From positions 1,376-22,526 of IMG/VR virus record IMGVR_UViG_3300039159_000306: DNA of 21,151 bases. One strand, 5' to 3'. Shown here piece after piece: positions 14,444 through 21,151 of the stretch. The notes below the pieces were generated by a model. It was not told the DNA's origin, did no database searches, and was given only the letters and a program-made list of their open reading frames with translations. This stretch comes from a virus. Position numbers and translations under genes: made by a program. Numbering within the stretch: the first letter of the stretch is position 1; each line of letters opens with the position of its first letter.

Positions 14444-15250
14444 TTACCAAACTCTTTTTACTTCATCACTAGTTTTAATCGGAACCATCTTTTTCGTTTC
14501 GGTTTTACTTACCGGACGAGTCTTTTCAAATTCTTTTCTTATTTTGGGCAAGGCTAATATTGAAAGAGCAGCTTGTATCTTACCATCGGGAGTATTCAAA
14601 AACTTATCAAAATCACCCGACATAATAAACTCTTTTGCTTCTGACTTATCATCCATGTCCAATTCAAAACCATATAAGCCTTTTACGTCATTCAATAAAC
14701 TAACAGCTTTAGTGTTATCGTCCATTTGCTTGTTTGCAATTTTATTCAATTTCTCTTGCTCTTCTTGTTGTAAAATCTCTTCTAGTTGTTTCTTTACTAA
14801 ATTGACTTTAGTTTTGTAAGAAGGTAATTGTTTTAACATCTCTAATTCTGTATCCAATTCATCTTCATCCAAATCAGGGTAATCACTTTTTAGTTTAGCC
14901 AACATTAAATCATCTTCTGAATAATCATCAAGATTTGTTGGTTTGTTTAAAACGCTTTCTAATTCCCCGTTACGATACATTTCAAGAACTTTCATTTCAT
15001 TAATGTCTTGTTTTGGAGTATTTACTTTTTCGTTCCATCTAAGCACACTAACTAGTTGAGCATCTGAAAGAGTATCAATATCGTATTCCAATTGATTGTC
15101 TTCTTTACCAGTAGTTATTGTTGAAGCTCCAAGCCGTTCTTTAACAAGCTCTGATAAATAGTTTACTATTACTTGATCTTCTTCTTCGTTAACCTTAACA
15201 AAACTTGTAAGGTCAAGTTGATCATCTTCAATAATTTGAATATCGTCCAT
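14444..15250 (-). CDS. Acidic coiled-coil protein, candidate scaffolding protein
   Basis: A 268-residue protein directly upstream of the capsid gene. Residues 1-60 are strongly acidic (MDDIQIIEDDQLDLTSF and on), the middle has long Asp/Glu-rich helices (SEDDLMLAKLKSDYPDLDED, 111-130), and about 145-180 is a charged Gln/Glu/Lys helix (KKQLEEILQQEEQEKLNKIA) likely to be a coiled coil. The C-terminal 35 residues turn basic (KIRKEFEKTRPVSKTETKKM and on). An acidic, helical body with a basic C-terminus, placed just before the major capsid gene, is the classic layout of phage scaffolding proteins such as that of P22, where the basic end binds the capsid protein. I do not recognise a sequence family, so the role is inferred. 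It lies 4 bases after the 122 aa gene. Confidence 0.65.
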   Translation of the reverse strand: MDDIQIIEDDQLDLTSFVKVNEEEDQVIVNYLSELVKERLGASTITTGKEDNQLEYDIDTLSDAQLVSVLRWNEKVNTPKQDINEMKVLEMYRNGELESVLNKPTNLDDYSEDDLMLAKLKSDYPDLDEDELDTELEMLKQLPSYKTKVNLVKKQLEEILQQEEQEKLNKIANKQMDDNTKAVSLLNDVKGLYGFELDMDDKSEAKEFIMSGDFDKFLNTPDGKIQAALSILALPKIRKEFEKTRPVSKTETKKMVPIKTSDEVKRVW

Positions 15251-15254
15251 CGTA

Positions 15255-15623
15255 TTATATGTATTCTAAAACAATTAAATTCTTATTTATTATGCTACTC
15301 TTAACGTCTTCACAATTCCTATCACACAAGTTCAATTGTTTTTTCATTAAACCTATAAGTCTTGTAGCTATTTCACTTTTACAAATTATATCGCAATTTA
15401 ATCCAAATTTTGCTAACAACTTGTCATAATCAGTATTTGATAAGCAACTATTAGAATTACAAAGTTTAGTATGTTCAATAAGCTTTAAGATAGCATCAAG
15501 TAGAAAATAAGTAAAACTTAAATCTAATTCACAATCCTCTCCCAACAATTGAAGTTGATAAAGCTCGGTGAATTGGTCATACCCAATATCGTTGACCAAA
15601 GTTGAAATTTCTTTATTAATCAC
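15255..15623 (-). CDS. Small Cys-rich helical protein
   Basis: A 122-residue protein with seven Cys (31, 55, 60, 77, 81, 100, 104). It is mostly helical and contains two copies of a helix ending in a Cys pair: LIEHTKLCNSNSC (48-60) and LMKKQLNLCDRNC (92-104). The same helix-plus-Cys pattern occurs twice at the C-terminus of the preceding 338 aa protein, so the two proteins may be related or may bind each other. Spaced Cys pairs could hold metal or form disulfides; the phage cytoplasmic stage favours metal or late oxidation in the particle. No family is recognised. It overlaps the 338 aa gene by 8 bases. Confidence 0.65.
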   Translation of the reverse strand: MINKEISTLVNDIGYDQFTELYQLQLLGEDCELDLSFTYFLLDAILKLIEHTKLCNSNSCLSNTDYDKLLAKFGLNCDIICKSEIATRLIGLMKKQLNLCDRNCEDVKSSIINKNLIVLEYI

Positions 15624-16632
15624 AGTTGCTTAGACAAGTATCACAATCACGCTCACAAGTATCACAATAGTTCAATAACGCTTCAATAATCTTGTTAACC
15701 TTAACAAAATCATTCAATTGATTGGTTATATCAATTTGTGTATAGTTTGTAATAATATTATAAATTTTTAATTTATTCATAAATAATTGATAAATTGCTT
15801 GTACGGGAGATATTTTATTTATAAACTTCGTACTACCACAAGCTTTACCACTATTGCACATCAAAGCTTTAAGTAACTTATTATAACATTTATCAATTGA
15901 ACAACGGTTAACATAAATATTACTATTGCCCAAATATTCAATTTTATAAATACCATCTTTTGTAAACTTATAAATTGATGAACTCAAACTTGCAATCAAT
16001 AATGTTGTTACCAACGAGTTATTATGAGCAAATCTAATACTTACAATCAAAGGTATATTTGTTAAATTGCTAAACTTTATTTCTTCACACTTACTAGTAC
16101 AATCTGATTCTAAACTATCACAAGTTGGTTCTATAATTAATTGATTTCCAACTACTAGCCCATAACTTGTATTAGAAGTTCCACAACAATCAGTTATTGC
16201 TAAATCAACTCTATAATTACCGTTTGTATTGGGATAAAAATTAAAAGTAGGATTAGTTGTTGTTGAAATCAAAATATAACTATTATTAACAAATTTATAA
16301 ACTTGCCATTCATAGCTCAAAGTCAAACAATTACATACTGCCGCAATGATAGGAGACAATACATATTGAGTATTAACAACATATTGCTTTAATAACGGTA
16401 ACGATACTTGCAAATTGTTATTAGTAAAATCATTTGTACTATGGTCAACATCAATCTGAAGCGTTTTACCACTAGTTGTTTGAATTGTTGAGCCTTGTAC
16501 ACTTGTGTTTATAACAAAAACAATTGTATCAAAGGTAAGGGTAAGTAAACCCACATTCTTTATAATTGTAACTTTGGCCAAATTACCAAGTTCTTGATAA
16601 AAAACGGGTACACTTTTATCAAATATTATCAT
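15616..16632 (-). CDS. Ig/PKD-like Cys-rich protein, candidate head-fibre or capsid decoration protein
   Basis: A 338-residue protein with 16 Cys. Residues 1-90 are strand-rich. Residues about 92-165 resemble a PKD/Ig-like domain: CLTLSYEWQVYKF (102-114), then NGNYRVDLAITDCCG (137-151), the usual Y-x-V-x-L-x-V-T-D last strand. Residues 171-245 hold further strands (IPLIVSIRFAHNN). The C-terminus turns helical, with LLKALMCNSGKAC (253-265) and a cluster C323-x2-C-x3-C-x2-C-x3-C337 that could bind metal or form disulfides. Ig-like domains are common in phage surface decorations that bind mucin or glycans. In crAss-like phages a head-fibre-related gene lies next to the portal gene, which fits, but is an inference. 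It overlaps the 128 aa gene by 14 bases and the 122 aa gene by 8. Confidence 0.6.
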   Translation of the reverse strand: MIIFDKSVPVFYQELGNLAKVTIIKNVGLLTLTFDTIVFVINTSVQGSTIQTTSGKTLQIDVDHSTNDFTNNNLQVSLPLLKQYVVNTQYVLSPIIAAVCNCLTLSYEWQVYKFVNNSYILISTTTNPTFNFYPNTNGNYRVDLAITDCCGTSNTSYGLVVGNQLIIEPTCDSLESDCTSKCEEIKFSNLTNIPLIVSIRFAHNNSLVTTLLIASLSSSIYKFTKDGIYKIEYLGNSNIYVNRCSIDKCYNKLLKALMCNSGKACGSTKFINKISPVQAIYQLFMNKLKIYNIITNYTQIDITNQLNDFVKVNKIIEALLNYCDTCERDCDTCLSNCD

Positions 16633-17005
16633 ACATCAATTTCTTATAAGCCGTTAAACGATTTTGTTTTTCTTCAAATGTATACAAATCCAATTTGTTG
16701 CAAGTAAATACTTTTGATTCGCTCACATATAGTATTATGTTCTTATCAGTCCTAAAGGGAATCTTAATTTCATCAACCTTTTTAACCTTTTTAATTCCAC
16801 ATCTTTCTTTCAAACTTTTCAACCTCAATTTAGTAACTCTTATTTCTTCTGTATTATCACTATTCACTAATATATCATTATATTCTTTTAACTTAATTTC
16901 ATTTTTGCTATCTCGTTGAACTTTTTCTTGATTTCTCCTAGTTTGGTAACGGGGAGATAACGAGTTCCATTTTTCACCATCAAACTTGTATTTCTTTTCT
17001 CTCAT
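16619..17005 (-). CDS. Small basic protein after portal
   Basis: A 128-residue Lys/Arg-rich protein that I do not recognise. It starts MREKKYKFDGEKWNSLSPRY and has a long basic helix region (VTKLRLKSLKERCGIKKVKKV, 58-78) followed by strands (IKIPFRTDKNIILYVSES) and a helical C-terminus. The net charge is clearly positive, so nucleic-acid or capsid-interior contact is conceivable. Its ATG overlaps the portal stop as TAATG, and its own end overlaps the Ig-like gene by 14 bases, which supports a real coupled gene. The function is unknown. Confidence 0.65.
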   Translation of the reverse strand: MREKKYKFDGEKWNSLSPRYQTRRNQEKVQRDSKNEIKLKEYNDILVNSDNTEEIRVTKLRLKSLKERCGIKKVKKVDEIKIPFRTDKNIILYVSESKVFTCNKLDLYTFEEKQNRLTAYKKLMYDNI

Positions 17006-19218
17006 TATCGATTGAAATTTATTTTATCATTATACGGAGACGCATCAATTGTTTGGGCTATTTCAGCTTCAAGTTTCTTAACTTCTATAGACTGTTCAGC
17101 TTGACCCTTTTCTTTCAAGTAACTAAGTTTCTCATCTTCAAATCTTTGATTAATCATCATTTGTTCTCTCCTAAGCTTTAAGTCTTCAGTCAAGTTCTTT
17201 TCTTGAAGTCCCCCAAGAGATTGGATAATTTGTTCTTGTTCTTTTAACTTTGCGTTAAGCTGTTCCAATTGTTTTTGAGCTTCTTGAAGTTGATTGATTG
17301 CTTGCTCTTCTTGTTTATCAAAAGCTTGAGTTAAAGTAAGCGAACGTTTTGTAATTGAGTTGCTCATTAAAACTTTATAAGCAGAAGGTAAATCCAAAGA
17401 TGATTGTTGTAATGCAACTTTTACCAATTCATCACCCATTAACAACTTCTTATTATCATTTTGAGAATCAGAAACAAATATATTAAAATCACAAAGACTC
17501 ATTTTTTCTGATTCAAATGTAAATATCTTATGATTAATAGTATCAGGGATTAAGTAACTAAAAACAGTATCTTCTTTATAGCTTATCCTAGCCATATTAA
17601 TAACAGAAGCTAGAGTACGCTTTATAAGTTCACCATTCAAAAAATATAAATCTTTATTGTTAATTTCCCCTTGTTGGATAGCCATAGTAGAAACAGTCTT
17701 ACCATCACGCTCTTCCATATTCCCCATTGATTGACGAGTTAAGCCAACAGTATTAAGAGCTTGAGTTTCAAGTATTTCTAAATACGCCATAAACGATTGA
17801 AGCATTTGACCTTCTAAGTTTGAAGGATAACTGCCATAATTATTAAATGGAGTTGCCTCATTACCTTCTTGACTCAATGATATTACAAGTGGCATACCAT
17901 TTTTCATATAACCAGCAGTCTTGTTCAACCTTTCAACCATTGAATCACCTAAATCTTGATTAAGATGTTCAGCAACAATATATGTTCCACCGGGACGAGC
18001 CGAATGAAAAAGATTGTTTAATTGAAAATGGGTAATATCATACAAATCTTGAATAGATTTTGTATCAAATATTAAAGATGACTTTTGTGGATTGTTACGA
18101 CCTTTGTACAAACAACCATCATAAGTCAAAGTTGTTGCATAAGGATTTTGTAAAGTACGAGGGGGATATTTAACGCGACCATAACCAAAATAAATACCGT
18201 CTCCAATTTCAATTTTATAACCTTCATAAAGGTTTTGAATAAACCTATTTTCAGACTTTACAGGATTTGGTTCAGTTAGTTTTAAATCATCAATTGGAGC
18301 TTTCATCTTATCGGTAGCAATCCATTCTACATGGAGAACCGATATTAAATTATCCCGTTTTCTTTCTAAACTCATATTATAAACAGTATCCGTATAATTA
18401 TTACCCTCATAAAGATCATGAGCAAGTACTTCATTATAACTAGATATACTATCTCCAATATTATGCTTTCTCAGCAACTCCAATTCTTTTTCTTCAATTA
18501 AAGAACCGTATTGCAATATAATATCACTTACTGAAAGAAACTCCCGATAAACAACGCGATGTTGTTCATTCAACCAAAGCTTATCACCGTGATAGTCTTT
18601 ATAAATATGCTCGGGATTTATCAACTTAGTAATAGGATCTTTATTGAGTTCCCTAATATAAGTACGTCTATATTGACCCCCAACAACACATAAATCTTGT
18701 AAATTTAAATTAAAGAGTTGTTTAAGGTTATGAGATTGAATATAGTATTCCATATAATCTTGAGCCGTTATTTCAAAATCAGCTTGCCAATTTCCCGAAT
18801 ACTTTTTACCAAGCTCTTTTGTAAGTTTCTCTTTCCACTCTTTTGAGTTTTCACCTTCAATTGCTTCTTTCACTTCATCCAACATCATCAAGCGTTTTTG
18901 CTCAAGCTTTAAATTAAGACCTTCCTTGTTTTGACAAGTAATTAAATAATCAAGCTTATTGTTCAATTGATTGTTTACCAAAGATTTAACAATTCTTCCC
19001 ATTAAAGGAATAAAAGGAATCTTCATTGGATGGGCAATTCCATAATTATCAACCAAGTGTTGATACTCCCGATCGTTTCTACGACCATTATAAATATTGT
19101 AACAAAGTGTTTCAAATTGTTTTGAATCGTTATTTACCAATTCTGCAATATGATGTTTGCAAGAATCAATTAAATAATTTTCATCCAATTTGTTTTTTAC
19201 GTTATCGTCGGGTCTCAT
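17005..19218 (-). CDS. Portal protein
   Basis: A 737-residue protein placed right after TerL, as portals usually are. It forms the dodecameric ring at one capsid vertex through which DNA enters and leaves. Visible features: an N-terminal helical part with IPFIPLMGRIVKSLVNNQLN (68-87) typical of the portal start; a DFEITAQDYMEYYIQ helix and LCVVGGQYRR (about 147-185); INPEHIYKDYHGDKLWLNEQ, the clip/stem-region N-P-x-x-I-Y-x-D pattern with HRVVYREFLS after it; and SMGNMEERDGKTVSTMAIQ in the crown-side helix. The last 120 residues are a Gln/Glu/Lys-rich coiled coil (QEEQAINQLQEAQKQLEQLN and on), the barrel of such portals. Length fits crAss-like portals. ATG overlaps the TerL stop (ATGA). I see no frameshift. 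Confidence 0.85.
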   Translation of the reverse strand: MRPDDNVKNKLDENYLIDSCKHHIAELVNNDSKQFETLCYNIYNGRRNDREYQHLVDNYGIAHPMKIPFIPLMGRIVKSLVNNQLNNKLDYLITCQNKEGLNLKLEQKRLMMLDEVKEAIEGENSKEWKEKLTKELGKKYSGNWQADFEITAQDYMEYYIQSHNLKQLFNLNLQDLCVVGGQYRRTYIRELNKDPITKLINPEHIYKDYHGDKLWLNEQHRVVYREFLSVSDIILQYGSLIEEKELELLRKHNIGDSISSYNEVLAHDLYEGNNYTDTVYNMSLERKRDNLISVLHVEWIATDKMKAPIDDLKLTEPNPVKSENRFIQNLYEGYKIEIGDGIYFGYGRVKYPPRTLQNPYATTLTYDGCLYKGRNNPQKSSLIFDTKSIQDLYDITHFQLNNLFHSARPGGTYIVAEHLNQDLGDSMVERLNKTAGYMKNGMPLVISLSQEGNEATPFNNYGSYPSNLEGQMLQSFMAYLEILETQALNTVGLTRQSMGNMEERDGKTVSTMAIQQGEINNKDLYFLNGELIKRTLASVINMARISYKEDTVFSYLIPDTINHKIFTFESEKMSLCDFNIFVSDSQNDNKKLLMGDELVKVALQQSSLDLPSAYKVLMSNSITKRSLTLTQAFDKQEEQAINQLQEAQKQLEQLNAKLKEQEQIIQSLGGLQEKNLTEDLKLRREQMMINQRFEDEKLSYLKEKGQAEQSIEVKKLEAEIAQTIDASPYNDKINFNR

Positions 19219-21151
19219 AAATATTGATTGGTTCGTCTATCATAAGTTTTATTTATATTAGATTCTTCTTTGTTTTTAACAAAAGATTTCTGTTGATAAG
19301 ATATACTTCCATCAGAGTTTGTGACCCAAGCAAAAGATTCTATCTTTTTGTTTTTATCATTCTTTGGTTTTGGTTGCAGCTTATACAAATCAGCTTCATA
19401 ACATTCCACCATTCCAATAGCAGCAACCAAGTCAAATTTTGTTTTATCAACATATCTATACTTTGCTAATTGACTTAGAATATCCACAAACATAATCCTA
19501 TCTACACAATCTTTTATATATTCTTTAATTAAATCTATATAAAACATTATAATTGGTTGAGTTGCCCTTAATCCGTACCTAGCTTTGTTAGCTCTATAAT
19601 CTTTTATTGTTGCTCCCGGAGAATCAGGCTCTTTTACCAAGTAATTAATAAAGTTGTTGGTCTTCATATACATAATAAAAGAAAGTTTGGTGTATTCAAC
19701 CAATGCTTTTGCATTATAATACAGCAACAACAAACTAGCTTGTTCGTAAACATCATTAACATCCTTTGTCCTATCCTTAATAAAAGCAACATAAGATGAA
19801 TTATAAGGACTCATCAAATCATTTGGATCAGTACGTTGCTTTACAACACAAGCAAAATCAGATTTCGCTTGAGACTCATATTTAACTTCCGCTGAATCAC
19901 TTGAACCTTGGTCAATTGAGTCAACTCCCGCAATAAACAAATTAGTAATAGTTACTTTGTCCAATTCAACTTGGTGAGAACCATTAACAATAGTTGCCCA
20001 AGTAGGATGCTTATAAATATGAACCTTTCCAAAAGGAGACTTTCTAAATTCAACTCCAATAATCTTATTGCTTGAGTTTTTCAAAGGAAACAACGTTCCT
20101 TTCTCAATAGTAGGCTTTATAAAACCAGATTCAATTGAAATAAGTTGCCTTGCCAACTTAGCACTATCAAATTCATTACCACTTGACTTTATTAGAGCCT
20201 CACTAATGGTAAACGGTTGGTCAGCAAAAGCAGTTAAGGCATCCTCATTGCTTTGCCCACTCAATATCTGCTTTCTTTTCTCTTTGAGCTTCTTAATGTT
20301 AGCAATCCTATTTGGAACACCGTCTTCATCAAGGTCTATAATATCATAAGCTGGGACAAACCAACCTACCCCACTATTTGGCGCATAATAATCTTCAGAG
20401 TTCTTATCAATTATAAACTCTAAAGGGTCAATTGGTAAATTAAAGAGAGCTTCGTCATCTTGTACAACATCTTCCCAAACATTCTTAAACTTTACCATAT
20501 TAAAGCCTTGAGGATTATATATAATCTTCTTTAAGCCCTCTACATCAGCATCATTCGTATTACTTGTACCCCACGCATACATATTACCCACAACAACACC
20601 TTGAGGTTCAACAACAGGTTGGGCAATGTTTAAACATTTTATTAGAAACTTTATCTTTCCTGATTCCTCAAAATACAGACTATTCCCAGCTTTACCAGCA
20701 GCATCAGTTGGTTTCACCAAAGCTATTCCTTGCACTAAGCCACCAGTCTTTTTAATTTGTTTGGTCTTCAATCCATTTTTGTACTTATAAATAATAAGGC
20801 CCGCTTCACGTTGCATTTCATTCAAAGAATCTTTCAACATAAAGTTCTTTGTAAAAAAGTTGTCCGTTGCGATGTTCATAAAGTCCATTGCATTAAAGCA
20901 CTTGTTCATAATACCATTTAAATTCAAGTCTTCTTTGCTATTAGCAAGATAAAAACTCCTTTTAAAAATAGGTTGACCAAGAGTATCATAATCTACAATA
21001 CAAGTATCCCTTGCACCAGCAGCCGCAAACTTTTCTGAATAACCACAACGCCTAACCTTAATAGCACAAAAATGTTGTCCCATCTTTTGTAGATACTCAA
21101 CAATCCTATAAAATTGAAAGTCAATAAACCAAAACTTGGGGAAACCCGTAG
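19215..21151 (-). CDS. terL: Terminase large subunit (partial, 5' end outside the window)
   Basis: The ATPase-nuclease motor that packages DNA and cuts it at the portal. The frame stays open past the first internal Met (21083) to the right edge; the extra 22 residues (TGFPKFWFIDFQFYRIVEYL and on) match the usual start of crAss-like TerL, so 21083 is not the true start. Numbered from that Met: deviant Walker A region AIKVRRCGYSEK (7-18); Walker B SLYFEES (135-141) with the acidic pair; coupling stretch WGTSN (171-175); RNase H-like nuclease with AGVDSID (385-391), a candidate second acid in VEYTKLSF (462-469), and FDLVAAIGM (550-558). A Lys/Gln-rich tail ends the protein. Its stop TGA overlaps the portal ATG. 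No truncation other than the window edge. Confidence 0.88.
   Translation of the reverse strand, partial: TGFPKFWFIDFQFYRIVEYLQKMGQHFCAIKVRRCGYSEKFAAAGARDTCIVDYDTLGQPIFKRSFYLANSKEDLNLNGIMNKCFNAMDFMNIATDNFFTKNFMLKDSLNEMQREAGLIIYKYKNGLKTKQIKKTGGLVQGIALVKPTDAAGKAGNSLYFEESGKIKFLIKCLNIAQPVVEPQGVVVGNMYAWGTSNTNDADVEGLKKIIYNPQGFNMVKFKNVWEDVVQDDEALFNLPIDPLEFIIDKNSEDYYAPNSGVGWFVPAYDIIDLDEDGVPNRIANIKKLKEKRKQILSGQSNEDALTAFADQPFTISEALIKSSGNEFDSAKLARQLISIESGFIKPTIEKGTLFPLKNSSNKIIGVEFRKSPFGKVHIYKHPTWATIVNGSHQVELDKVTITNLFIAGVDSIDQGSSDSAEVKYESQAKSDFACVVKQRTDPNDLMSPYNSSYVAFIKDRTKDVNDVYEQASLLLLYYNAKALVEYTKLSFIMYMKTNNFINYLVKEPDSPGATIKDYRANKARYGLRATQPIIMFYIDLIKEYIKDCVDRIMFVDILSQLAKYRYVDKTKFDLVAAIGMVECYEADLYKLQPKPKNDKNKKIESFAWVTNSDGSISYQQKSFVKNKEESNINKTYDRRTNQYL

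Noticed and set aside
1-21151. tRNA genes, CRISPR array, integrase, transposase or attachment site
   Set aside because: No cloverleaf-like segment, regular repeat-spacer pattern or recombinase motif was seen on reading both strands; intergenic gaps are all under 100 bases.
1-21151. Stop-codon reassignment, as known in some crAss-like phages
   Set aside because: Genes end with TAA, TGA and TAG (the capsid gene uses TAG), and the long frames need no recoding.

Overview
The window reads as part of the late (virion structure and packaging) module of a crAss-like tailed phage (Crassvirales), whose usual hosts are gut Bacteroidota. This rests on gene order and recognisable protein families: terminase large subunit, portal, small genes, major capsid protein, ring/connector proteins and a very long tail muzzle protein. 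It also fits the AT-rich sequence, A/T-rich leaders without Shine-Dalgarno sites, and TAA, TAG and TGA all acting as ordinary stops. No database search was possible, so family calls come from motif recognition.

Every gene I accept lies on the minus strand, so biological order runs from the right edge to the left. Packaging and portal: TerL (5' end cut by the window edge), overlapped by the portal gene (ATGA), then a small basic protein. Next comes a Cys-rich pair: an Ig/PKD-like protein of 338 aa and a 122 aa protein that share a helix-plus-cysteine motif. Capsid: an acidic coiled-coil protein (scaffold candidate), then the major capsid protein, closed by a 12-bp hairpin terminator. Neck and tail: a helical virion-type protein (263 aa), a connector/ring protein (254 aa), an abundant-looking 335 aa structural protein closed by a 13-bp hairpin terminator, two further ring-type proteins (223 aa each), two small overlapping genes and the 1440 aa muzzle protein.

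Distal block: a membrane-anchored protein with a GAF/PAS-like region, a 333 aa protein with an Ala/Gly-rich helical part and a conserved phage-type C-terminal module (cargo/ejection candidate), a 63 aa protein, a Met-rich acidic protein carrying three 15-bp tandem repeats, and a third hairpin terminator. After it come a 118 aa beta-rich protein and a patatin-like phospholipase with all catalytic motifs intact, coupled by TAATG. A further gene starts inside the patatin 3' end in another frame and runs off the left edge.

The genes are packed, with many 1-14 nt overlaps and no gap over 100 bases, which suggests long polycistronic transcripts with translational coupling. The three terminators give the capsid gene, the 335 aa gene and the Met-rich gene defined 3' ends. 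No tRNA, CRISPR array, integrase, transposase or long repeat was seen. The most unusual items are the phage-encoded patatin, the Met-rich repeat protein, the duplicated Cys motif in adjacent genes, and the membrane protein next to the cargo candidate.
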